Virus record (IMG/VR): IMGVR_UViG_3300022839_000099
Location: 1-23,023 of that record
Origin: a virus
Strand: one strand, 5' to 3'
DNA: 23,023 bases
A model generated the notes under the pieces. It was not told the DNA's origin. It made no database searches and saw only the letters and a program-made list of their open reading frames with translations. A program made the position numbers and the translations under genes. Below, piece after piece: positions 7,830-14,688 of this stretch. The first letter of the stretch is position 1. Every line of letters begins with the position of its first letter.

Positions 7830-8687
7830 TTAAGCTCCTAGTGTAATATCAACAACAAGTGATAATTTTGGGGCCCATAATTTGAATCCGATGTAACCAT
7901 AAGTTACAACTTCTCTACCAGTTTTTCCTGATACTTCTTTTTCTTCAAATCTAACTCCTCGTGGTGAAGCGTAAGTAGCAACTCCTTTCACTCCGAACAC
8001 TCTGTGTCCAGCATTTGTGTAAGTAGTTGTTCCTAGTGTTTCATCTGCGAAAGTTCCAGATCTAACAACATAAATATCAACACCCATGTAAGAATCCATG
8101 AATCCGTTTTTAAGTGCTGAATCTGCGAAATTAAATCCGTTTGTAGCTTGTGCTTGTACGAAACCAACAACATCAGTGTTTTCAATTACAAGGAAAAGTC
8201 CTTTGTAAACATCAGCAAATCCGGCAACTTTTGAGATAAGGTTGGCCATGATTGGGTTAACATTTGCAACTGTTGTAAATCCGCCGGCAGGAGTTGTGTA
8301 AGCTCCTGTTGCATCTTCTGTAAGGTTGTTAAGAACAAATCTATCAATCTTAGTTGCAACTTGATAAATAGTTTCATCTACTCTAGATGCAAATATATCA
8401 AAGTTAGTAAGAATGTCTTCAAAATCAAAGATGTGTTCTGCAACAATAACTTCGTCAGTTACAGTCAAAGTGTCATCAGTTGTAGTGTAATCAGAGATTG
8501 AGTAAGTTCCAGTAATAGCTTGAACAGTTGCTACTGGTTGTGATCCGTATGGTGATTGAATTCGTTTGCTGTCTGTACGATCAACAGAACAAATTTTTTC
8601 TGAAACAAGTCGATTTCTCAAAGATTGTTCCAGTGTAGCTAGCTTGTATTTGTCACGGTATGTTCGTGAACTAATTGTATTGGCCAT
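7830..8687 (-). CDS. Major capsid protein (HK97-fold candidate)
   Basis: A 285-residue protein with no signal peptide. It carries long beta-rich stretches and a central helical spine-like part (FDFEDILTNFDIFASRVDETIYQVATKIDRFVL), then FADVYKGLFLVIENTDVVGFV and the C-terminal GREVVTYGYIGFKLWAPKLS. The last motif, a YGYxGFKxxxP strand near the end, is typical of HK97-fold major capsid proteins of small podoviruses. It follows an acidic scaffold-like gene and has well-separated flanks with a hairpin on each side, as expected of a highly expressed gene. The start is ATG 8687 (MANTISSRTYRDK). The N-terminus shows no obvious cleavable delta domain. Confidence 0.75.
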   Translation of the reverse strand: MANTISSRTYRDKYKLATLEQSLRNRLVSEKICSVDRTDSKRIQSPYGSQPVATVQAITGTYSISDYTTTDDTLTVTDEVIVAEHIFDFEDILTNFDIFASRVDETIYQVATKIDRFVLNNLTEDATGAYTTPAGGFTTVANVNPIMANLISKVAGFADVYKGLFLVIENTDVVGFVQAQATNGFNFADSALKNGFMDSYMGVDIYVVRSGTFADETLGTTTYTNAGHRVFGVKGVATYASPRGVRFEEKEVSGKTGREVVTYGYIGFKLWAPKLSLVVDITLGA

Positions 8688-8694
8688 TAGGGTA

Positions 8695-8714
8695 TGAGTT
8701 AAATTATAAACTCA
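8695..8714 (-). other. Small hairpin just upstream of the capsid gene
   Basis: TGAGTT and AACTCA form a six-pair stem with an eight-base AT loop, in the short gap between the scaffold-like stop and the capsid ATG. No U-run follows. It may protect or expose the capsid start region in the mRNA. Confidence 0.35.
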
Positions 8715-8731
8715 CCATTTTATTTAACTTC

Positions 8732-9295
8732 TTAGATACTTCGTTGTCGAAGTTGGATAAGTCTTGATAAGTCTTCATCAGAATCCGGCAACATTCCTTT
8801 TTTAGAATCTGCAAGTAATTCTGAATCTGTTTTTGCAAAACTTTTTGTTGATGTCTTGCCAGTATTTGTGGCATTTGCAACATTCCTTCTTTCTACTTTA
8901 TCGGCGAGAATTGATTTCAATAAATCATCTTCAAGTGCTTCAGCTATTGTGATCCCTTTAACACTCGCAAAAGTTTTAACTTCTGGAATATCTTCTCTAT
9001 TAACTTGTGATTGCATTAAAGAATACAAATCATCTGTTGATAAATCAGAACCTTTTTTTTCAGTTGATTTGTTTTCTGATTTTTTTTCTTCCGCTTTAAT
9101 TGAAGCTTTAGTTTTCCAATGTTTCTTTTGAGCCAAAAGAGTTCTAATCTTTTTGTCTTTATCATCATCGGATGCGTTTGCATCTAAATCTTCGTCATCA
9201 CCTTCTAAATCTATTTCAAAATCAATATCATCTTGATCCTTAACTCCTTCATAATTTTCAATGTTCTCGTCTTGTTCGTTTAATTCTTTTTTCAT
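8732..9295 (-). CDS. Putative scaffolding protein
   Basis: A 187-residue, highly charged protein. The first ~50 residues are very acidic (DDIDFEIDLEGDDEDLDANA), followed by a lysine-rich helical part (KKHWKTKASIKAEEKKSENK) and a C-terminus ending in SDEDLSRLIQLRQRSI. An acidic N-terminus, a helical body and a basic end that could contact the shell are usual for scaffolds, and the gene sits directly upstream of the capsid candidate. No protease motif is visible. An extended -10 promoter lies about 80 bases upstream, which would raise expression of scaffold and capsid over the packaging genes. Confidence 0.7.
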   Translation of the reverse strand: MKKELNEQDENIENYEGVKDQDDIDFEIDLEGDDEDLDANASDDDKDKKIRTLLAQKKHWKTKASIKAEEKKSENKSTEKKGSDLSTDDLYSLMQSQVNREDIPEVKTFASVKGITIAEALEDDLLKSILADKVERRNVANATNTGKTSTKSFAKTDSELLADSKKGMLPDSDEDLSRLIQLRQRSI

Positions 9296-9375
9296 GTTTA
9301 GTCATGTTAGTCATTCTCTTTTCAAGGAGGGCTTACGCCTTTTTAAGACATTTTGTCGTCTATATTTATAAAATA

Positions 9376-9404
9376 ATTATACCACATGTATTTCAAATGC
9401 AACA
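9376..9404 (-). promoter_or_regulatory. Promoter candidate for the scaffold-capsid genes
   Basis: The minus strand reads ATGTGGTATAAT, an extended -10 (TATAAT at 9381-9376) identical in its core to the site before the internal protein gene. The -35 is poor (TGTTGC with a 17-base spacer). The leader to the scaffold ATG would be about 75 bases and contains a GGC/GCC mini-hairpin and two short ATG frames. Confidence 0.5.
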
Positions 9405-9406
9405 AG

Positions 9407-9994
9407 TTAATTTGTTTTGTCTTGCTTCATTCTCTTTGAAATATCGTCAGCAGATAAATTCTTAGTCATAGATAATGCTTTCAATTGTGTTATTTGAAAT
9501 TCACTGTGAGTAATCAAAGCGTTGCGAACTACAAAATCAATATAGACAGAATCATCATCATTCTCAAAATTTGGTTTGTAATCTACAATCTTATTGCCAA
9601 CTATTACATCTGGGTTTTTTAATCTTTCTATACCGGCAAAGATTTCCTTCATTAAAGACTCTCTAACTTTTAATGCTAGAACAGACTCTTCAACACCTCT
9701 TTCGCCTTTATCAACTGATAACCACAAATCAATTAGCTGTCCAAAAGGAGCATCTAAATCAATCTCCGGAAAATAAGTTTTTCTTAAAAGTTTTATATTT
9801 TTAGGGTTGTTTGAAATTACTTTCAAATTTTCTTTATCTTTTTTTGACAGTGGAGCTTTCAAGAAAACTTTTCTTAAAACAATCAACAAGTCATCATTCT
9901 CAGTGAAAAGAGATCTAATCATTTCTAATTCAACATCATCATATCTCATTCTTTGCTGTGGTTTTTTTTGTACGACATTTTCTTTTTCAGCCAT
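9407..9994 (-). CDS. Unknown head-region protein between portal and scaffold
   Basis: A 195-residue, mostly helical and charged protein, not recognised. The N-terminus is basic and polar (MAEKENVVQKKPQQRMRYDD), then ELEMIRSLFTENDDLLIVLR, a proline-containing turn region around YFPEIDLDAPFG, and a C-terminus with EFQITQLKALSMTKNLSADD. No zinc, nucleotide or protease motif is visible. Lying between portal and scaffold in one operon suggests a head assembly or minor capsid role. The stop is just before the promoter that drives the scaffold gene. The start context is AAATAAAATG without a Shine-Dalgarno sequence. Confidence 0.65.
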   Translation of the reverse strand: MAEKENVVQKKPQQRMRYDDVELEMIRSLFTENDDLLIVLRKVFLKAPLSKKDKENLKVISNNPKNIKLLRKTYFPEIDLDAPFGQLIDLWLSVDKGERGVEESVLALKVRESLMKEIFAGIERLKNPDVIVGNKIVDYKPNFENDDDSVYIDFVVRNALITHSEFQITQLKALSMTKNLSADDISKRMKQDKTN

Positions 9995-10017
9995 TTTATT
10001 TAATTTAATATTAATTC

Positions 10018-11811
10018 CTACGCACTAACTTGAGGTTGTGTAACCTCTGGAGTTTGTGGAGGAGGTGTTTGTGTGCCAGTTAATTCTAAAGGCGACACTG
10101 CACCAGTCATTGTTAAGATTTTACTGAATATCATTTTAGCATTTGGATCAGATAATACTAGTGGATTTGTTGCAATAGTCTGAAGAACTGTTGTCAGAGT
10201 TGTCAAATATGTTCCTGTGTTTGTTTGCTCTCCTGTTACATCCACTTCAAGATCCCACTCCATATCCTCGAAATATTCTTTCCATTGTTTTTCAGTCACA
10301 TCTTCTGAAGGAATAAAAGAACGAGTGTTTCCCATTTTGCTTAATTCTTCTTGAATACTTTCTTGAGTTGACTGAACATCCATTGATACCGGCAACTCAC
10401 CTTTCACCAAAGAATCAATCACTTCTTTTTTAATTCTCTTTTCTGTTTCTGAATTTATGTAAGAAACATCAATTTGCTTAATTTGACTATCAGTCAAAAC
10501 TCCCATTATTTCTTTTCTGTTTGACAATTGTTTTCTTACGAATTTAAGAACATATTTTCTGAACATCTCTTCAATGCCTAGTCCTTTGTTTTCAGTCATA
10601 AGCTCAAACAAGTCATGTGACTCTGCGAGAACAGCTTCAGTTTGTCGCCACGCTGTTCCAGATTTTGGAGTTTGTCCTAACATCGCTTCAGATATACCAA
10701 CGATTTCATTTCCTAATTGTTTCCACGATGTACCAAAGTTTTGAAACTGTGTGATGTCGTGTGATCCATTATTGATTTGAGTAAGTGGCATATTTTCTCT
10801 GTGAACAAGAATGTCACCTTGCTCAATGGCCAGCAAAGCATTTTGTCCAACATAAGTGTCATCGGCTGTCTGGAATATAAGCTTGGAAGCAAGATCCAAC
10901 TGATCCTTAATAGCTTTCATTGAGTGGTTTTCCATCCATTGAGATTCAAACAAATATTCAATTGCTCCAATTCCTGTTGATCTGTTGTCTTCTTCAATTA
11001 ATGAGTGTAGTAAATAAGGGCTTTCTTCTTTACCTTTAACCAAAACAAAGTCATCAAAATCATTTTCTTTTTCACCCATTACAAAAGAAACCACTTGCAT
11101 TTGCTGAACATATATATCCTCATCAGCCTCTTTTTCTGTAAGCAAAGATTTAGACAATTCACCATGAATTTCATAAAGTCTGATATAGCCTGCACGATTA
11201 TCTTTATTTTGACCATCAGCAGTTTCTCTTGATTGAACAGCAGAGATTAAAGATGCCACCATCCCTTGATCGTATGATTTATTTTTTCTAAGTTGTGCCG
11301 GTGTGTATTCTAATATTTCAATAACCGGATTGCTGTAAAAATCAATTGGATCAATAATTACTTTGTGCCAATTAACCACAACAGCATGAAGCTCTCCATC
11401 CTTCTCAACAAATTTTGTTACTGCTGAACCATATTTTGCCAATGTTCTTCCCCACTTATTAAGAAAAGTTCCAAAGTAAGATTTTCTCATCCATTCTTGA
11501 ACCTTCATTGTTGCAATAAAAGCTCTTGTTGTGTCCTTTAGTTTTGTCGGTTTAATTAAAATATTTCTTCTATCAATATCTGTTGCACGATATACAACAT
11601 TTACTGCACTTGTTCCAATATTGAAAAAAGGTTTATCTCTTCCCATTGAGTCGACTGGTCCAGAAATGTGCTTTGAATTTGCGTAAGCATCAATCTTGTC
11701 TAAGTTTTCCCTTAAATCAAATTGAACATACTTCGACAAAGTTGTTTCCCCTGCATTTTGGTAATCATTTTCTAGCTGTCTAATCAATGAACCAATTTCT
11801 TTTGTTGCCAT
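10018..11811 (-). CDS. Portal protein
   Basis: A 597-residue protein of podovirus portal length. It shows the usual order: an N-terminal helical part, FGTFLNKWGRTLAKYGSAVT, then DPIDFYSNPVIEILEYTP in the wing region, the sequence GIGAIEYLFESQWMENHSMKA, and the stem/crown helices with LGQTPKSGTAWRQTEAVLAE and SHDLFELMTENKGLGIEEMF. The GTxWRxxExxLxExHxLFExMTxNKG pattern is characteristic of portals in environmental podoviruses. The C-terminus is a proline- and threonine-rich tail (TGTQTPPPQTPEVTQPQ). The portal forms the dodecameric ring through which TerL pumps DNA. It follows TerL in the operon; the gap is 22 bases and contains no Shine-Dalgarno sequence. Confidence 0.85.
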   Translation of the reverse strand: MATKEIGSLIRQLENDYQNAGETTLSKYVQFDLRENLDKIDAYANSKHISGPVDSMGRDKPFFNIGTSAVNVVYRATDIDRRNILIKPTKLKDTTRAFIATMKVQEWMRKSYFGTFLNKWGRTLAKYGSAVTKFVEKDGELHAVVVNWHKVIIDPIDFYSNPVIEILEYTPAQLRKNKSYDQGMVASLISAVQSRETADGQNKDNRAGYIRLYEIHGELSKSLLTEKEADEDIYVQQMQVVSFVMGEKENDFDDFVLVKGKEESPYLLHSLIEEDNRSTGIGAIEYLFESQWMENHSMKAIKDQLDLASKLIFQTADDTYVGQNALLAIEQGDILVHRENMPLTQINNGSHDITQFQNFGTSWKQLGNEIVGISEAMLGQTPKSGTAWRQTEAVLAESHDLFELMTENKGLGIEEMFRKYVLKFVRKQLSNRKEIMGVLTDSQIKQIDVSYINSETEKRIKKEVIDSLVKGELPVSMDVQSTQESIQEELSKMGNTRSFIPSEDVTEKQWKEYFEDMEWDLEVDVTGEQTNTGTYLTTLTTVLQTIATNPLVLSDPNAKMIFSKILTMTGAVSPLELTGTQTPPPQTPEVTQPQVSA

Positions 11812-11833
11812 AAACTTTTAATTAATTAATAAA

Positions 11834-13330
11834 TTATCTTGCAGAATTTAATGAAGATAAATTTTTGTTTCTAGTAAAAGAATTTCTTTGTCTGTTTTGA
11901 GCTTCAACAACTTCTTGTGAATCAATTGTTGACATCTCAGACCTAATCTCAAAGTACATTCTCATAATCCATGTATCTGAATCATCTGGGCTTCTACCCA
12001 AAGCTTCTTTAACATATCCTTTTGCTGTCGCTGTCCTTTTTTGTTCTGGAATTGTCACATCTTTATATTGAGATAATTCTTCAATGACTAGATCTTTTTG
12101 CCACTCATCAACTTCAGAAGCAATCATGTGCTGATTAATCATTTCACCTAACTTAAATATACACTGAGATCTTAAATTTTTATAATCACTTGTATATTTT
12201 GGAACATGAGAAAGATTTCCGGCGTTTGGTAATTGAACAATATTGTTATCTGTTTTAATTGGAGCAAAAGAAGATTTGTAACCAATGATGCCATTCAAAA
12301 ATTTACTTTTTGCAACTCCTGTGCCGACACCGATTGCATCAACTATAATTCTTGAAAAAGGAATTTTGTCTTGGCTTGCATATTCTCTAATCTTATCAAC
12401 AATATTATCATTTGTTAAACCCTCAAAAGAAATTCTTTTATATTCAACGAGTCCATTCCAAAAAGAAAATACAGTTTTGTCTGCACCATCATCCGCAACA
12501 TCAACTACCAAACATTTTTTATCTGTTTTATCAATTGTATTAATGAAGACATCATTCAGTGCATCGTAATTGAAAATATTCATCAAGTCATCATCGTATT
12601 CCCAATCACCGAGCTTCAATCTCTTCCTTGTTTTTACATCTGAAATCTCATCAAGGTTTTCTCCATACTCATCAGCCGTGTGAGGATTGTCTGAATACAA
12701 TGATTGTAAAAATCTATAATTGTCCGGAAGTCTTTTCTCTTTGGCCGGCTTATAAAAAACACGATATAACCATCCTTTATTAGGGTTACAAGTTAAAAGA
12801 AGCTTTGACTTCAAGTTGTATTCCTTATTCATGTGTCGGCCTATACGAGATTTTAAAACATCAAAAGCTTTGAAGGAAACTTCTCCAGCTTCTTCAATCC
12901 ATCCACCAGTGTATTCAGTTGAACCAAATCTTTCAAAATCTGGATCAGAAGGAACTTCATTCACATCGAGCAAATCTATCCTTGATCCATTAATGAATTC
13001 AATATAATTATATTGTCCATTAAGCTTCCAGTCTGTTTCCGGAATATTATGATACTTACACACCTTCTTAAAGGTCTGAAATGATGTTGTCATTAATCGT
13101 TTTAACTCTTTACGAGCTATAAACCATTTAGATCCTTCGTAAAAATAACAGTTGGTGATCAGCCATTCACAACCTAACCAACTCTTCCCACCACCAGCAC
13201 CACCACCAAAAAGCAAATATTTTGTTGTTGTGTCTTGTAAATATAAATAAGCTCGATGCTGTTTACTTGTCGGAGATATTGTTGGAATCATTTGGAGTTT
13301 GATAATTAAATCCTGTAATCTTTTCACCAT
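11834..13330 (-). CDS. terL: Terminase large subunit
   Basis: A 498-residue packaging motor. The ATPase has Walker A GGGAGGGKS at residues 42-50, Walker B ending GGWIEEAGE (E146/E147) and the coupling motif LLLTCNP (177-183). The RNase H-like nuclease follows, with acidic residues in CLVVDVADDGADKT (D277), IIVDAIGVG (D331) and RSPDDSDTW (D449-D452), so both activities look intact. It cuts and pumps DNA through the portal encoded next. The start is uncertain. ATG 13330 gives MVKRLQ and a 68-base overlap with TerS; ATG 13291 gives MIPTISPTSKQ, begins closer to the usual terminase N-terminus, and leaves a 29-base overlap. Confidence 0.95.
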   Translation of the reverse strand: MVKRLQDLIIKLQMIPTISPTSKQHRAYLYLQDTTTKYLLFGGGAGGGKSWLGCEWLITNCYFYEGSKWFIARKELKRLMTTSFQTFKKVCKYHNIPETDWKLNGQYNYIEFINGSRIDLLDVNEVPSDPDFERFGSTEYTGGWIEEAGEVSFKAFDVLKSRIGRHMNKEYNLKSKLLLTCNPNKGWLYRVFYKPAKEKRLPDNYRFLQSLYSDNPHTADEYGENLDEISDVKTRKRLKLGDWEYDDDLMNIFNYDALNDVFINTIDKTDKKCLVVDVADDGADKTVFSFWNGLVEYKRISFEGLTNDNIVDKIREYASQDKIPFSRIIVDAIGVGTGVAKSKFLNGIIGYKSSFAPIKTDNNIVQLPNAGNLSHVPKYTSDYKNLRSQCIFKLGEMINQHMIASEVDEWQKDLVIEELSQYKDVTIPEQKRTATAKGYVKEALGRSPDDSDTWIMRMYFEIRSEMSTIDSQEVVEAQNRQRNSFTRNKNLSSLNSAR

Positions 13331-13727
13331 TAGAAGTCACATCTGTTTCAGATTTTTCATGCATGCCATGATTTGCCGATAACATCAGTTTAGCGATTGT
13401 TGGATTATAAAGGCCTAACATACTAAATTGTATGATCGTTTGCTTTTGTATGTGCAATAATTTCTTCAAAGAATCGGAAAACTTAGGATAAATCTTTCCC
13501 CACTCGATCAAAGTGTCAACATTTACATTCATTAATATTGCAAGTCCTTCGTAAGTTGGAAGCCATCCAAGAGCATACCTTTCAAAAGTATCGCTTTTAA
13601 TACCACGAGTTTTGTGGAACTCTCCAATTTTAACTTCACACTCTTTTAAATAACTTTTAACTTCTCCACATCGGTTCTCGTTGTACTTCGTTGGTCTTCC
13701 TCCCTTTTTTTTAATAGTTATAGTCAT
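13263..13727 (-). CDS. terS: Terminase small subunit
   Basis: A 154-residue DNA-recognition subunit. The start is set at ATG 13727 (MTITIKKKGGRPTKYNENR). An in-frame TTG 30 codons upstream exists, but it would put the strong promoter inside the gene. GGRPTKY is the typical basic opening of this family, and NPTIAKLMLSANHGMHEKSE near residues 112-131 is the usual segment after the oligomerisation helices. The last residues overlap the TerL start region. The -10 box TATGAT ends six bases before the ATG, so the transcript should be leaderless. It would bind the packaging site, plausibly the palindrome cluster upstream. Confidence 0.85.
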   Translation of the reverse strand: MTITIKKKGGRPTKYNENRCGEVKSYLKECEVKIGEFHKTRGIKSDTFERYALGWLPTYEGLAILMNVNVDTLIEWGKIYPKFSDSLKKLLHIQKQTIIQFSMLGLYNPTIAKLMLSANHGMHEKSETDVTSNGEKITGFNYQTPNDSNNISDK

Positions 13728-13733
13728 CCCTAT

Positions 13734-13764
13734 ATCATACCACAAACAAAAACAAGTCAAATTT
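13734..13764 (-). promoter_or_regulatory. Leaderless promoter of the terminase operon
   Basis: On the minus strand TTTGTGGTATGAT carries an extended -10 (TATGAT at 13739-13734) with an upstream TTGACT-like -35 at about 15-16 bases. Only ATAGGG separates the -10 from ATG 13727, so transcription would begin at or next to the A of the start codon. It shares TGTGGTATRAT with the two other late-block promoters. Confidence 0.6.
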
Positions 13765-13840
13765 GACATGTGCAAAAACTTATTTTTTAACACTACTTCC
13801 CTATTGCCAAAAAGCAAATAACTAGCTAAAATGGGTTAAC

Positions 13841-13892
13841 TACCACAGTGGTACAGCTCCCCCTATGCATAGGGGGCAATTGTAACTGCAGT
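13841..13892. promoter_or_regulatory. Cluster of three perfect palindromes
   Basis: TACCACAGTGGTA (13841-13853, 6+1+6), CCCCCTATGCATAGGGGG (13859-13876, 18 bases, fully self-complementary) and ACTGCAGT (13885-13892) lie within 52 bases, between the TerS promoter and the plus-strand HNH-like gene. The central G/C blocks stand out in this AT-rich DNA. The place beside the terminase genes suits a packaging (cos or pac) site. A repressor operator for the divergent genes is the other reading. The TACCAC arm also matches the reverse of the late promoter word GTGGTA. Confidence 0.6.
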
Positions 13893-13913
13893 ATAGAATA
13901 CCCAAACTCCTAA

Positions 13914-14426
13914 ATGAAACTAAAAAATGACAATCAAATAATAGACACCCTTCGTGATTGGCGACTTGCGGACCTCCTTCCGGAAGCTGTTTCCCAAGAG
14001 ATCGCTACATGTATCGGAGCGTATAAATACAAACGGCTGAAAGAAATCTACGAAGAATATAAACACCTAGAATCAGAAGACCAAGAAATAAAAGAAGTCA
14101 CACCTAAGCCTAAAAATATTCTGCCATTAGTTTTATACAAGAAACTTACAAAAGTTTTAAAGTACGAAATGTTAAAAGAAAGTGTTTTGATAAAACATAA
14201 TTACACATGCTTTTGTTGCGAAGAAAAATTTGATCCAAGAGAAAAAGCAATATACAAAAAATATCCTTTACTCGTAAGATGCAATTTTCCAATAGTTAAA
14301 TATATTGAAATGAAGGATTATAAAGATGTGAAAGAATTAATCAAAGACACAAAGATTTTTAACAGTGACAATTTCTTGCCAATCTGTAATGATTGCAAGC
14401 CTGCATCTTTTGGAAAGACAAAATAA
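13914..14426 (+). CDS. Putative HNH-like zinc-binding protein
   Basis: A 170-residue protein on the opposite strand to its neighbours. Two zinc knuckles, C99-x2-C102 (YTCFCC) and C158-x2-C161 (PICNDC), about 56 residues apart, give the treble-clef frame of HNH nucleases, and HNYTCFCCEEKF resembles the opening of that domain. The catalytic His of the first strand and the usual final NxxxLC-H pattern are not clear, so the domain may be degenerate or purely structural. The N-terminal ~60 residues are helical and charged (RLKEIYEEYKHLESEDQE). HNH genes next to terminase often assist packaging cleavage. Free-standing homing endonucleases also sit there. The start at CCTAAATG lacks a Shine-Dalgarno sequence. 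It ends in a strong terminator. Confidence 0.65.
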   Translation: MKLKNDNQIIDTLRDWRLADLLPEAVSQEIATCIGAYKYKRLKEIYEEYKHLESEDQEIKEVTPKPKNILPLVLYKKLTKVLKYEMLKESVLIKHNYTCFCCEEKFDPREKAIYKKYPLLVRCNFPIVKYIEMKDYKDVKELIKDTKIFNSDNFLPICNDCKPASFGKTK

Positions 14427-14461
14427 AACCTCATGAGGATCGATGCCCATGAGGTTTTATT
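14422..14461. terminator. Bidirectional intrinsic terminator
   Basis: A 14-bp perfect stem (14422-14435 with 14448-14461), GC-rich at the tip and AT-rich at the base, around a 12-base loop. The descending arm reads GAGGTTTTATT on both strands, so it would work for the plus-strand HNH-like gene and for the minus-strand replication operon that converges on it. It overlaps the last codons of the plus-strand gene. Confidence 0.9.
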
Positions 14462-14508
14462 CAATAAAAAAATATGAAATTTTCTTAGGCAACAGCGTAA
14501 GCTGTCCA

Positions 14509-14688
14509 TTACATTATATCAATATTTCTTTCAATTACGCAACTCATGTGAGCACTCTTATCTCTTCTTCCAAAGTAAAACTCATTTCTCTGAATGTTTT
14601 TTTGGCACAGACAGCATTTCATTGGACAGTGTAAGTAAGCAACTAATTTTTTAATTTGATATTTTTTGTAGCCAGAATTTTTTCTCAT
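14509..14688 (-). CDS. Small zinc-finger protein
   Basis: A 59-residue basic protein. The start is ATG 14688, which shares a base with the stop of the AAA+ gene (TAATG). The longer TTG start would overlap the AAA+ frame for no reason. The pair C25-x2-C28 (KCCLCQKN) and H47-x2-C50 (AHMSC) makes a compact treble-clef-like zinc finger with an aromatic segment between (NEFYFGRRD). No catalytic residues are evident. Cotranslation with primase and AAA+ genes suggests a nucleic-acid-binding accessory of replication or an early regulator. It is the last gene of that operon before the terminator. Confidence 0.7.
   Translation of the reverse strand: MRKNSGYKKYQIKKLVAYLHCPMKCCLCQKNIQRNEFYFGRRDKSAHMSCVIERNIDIM

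Noticed and set aside
7830-7860. Stop-codon readthrough or frameshift to extend the capsid protein at the stem-loop
   Set aside because: Reading on past TAA meets another stop after about a dozen codons with no conserved-looking extension, and no slippery heptamer is present.
8856-9131. Plus-strand 91-residue frame inside the scaffold-like gene
   Set aside because: Serine/phenylalanine-rich product typical of an antisense shadow of a lysine/glutamate-rich gene; no start signal.
9318-9347. Terminator on the plus strand (GGCTTACGCC and T-run)
   Set aside because: The stem has only three strong pairs and no plus-strand gene ends nearby.
13728-13817. Longer TerS from a TTG start
   Set aside because: It would place the extended -10 promoter inside the gene and adds residues without family similarity (a Cys- and Phe-rich stretch) before GGRPTKY.
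14318-14509. Minus-strand frame crossing the terminator (starts MDSLRCCLRK)
   Set aside because: It runs through the 14-bp terminator stem and antisense to the HNH-like gene. Kept only as the possible small RNA observation.
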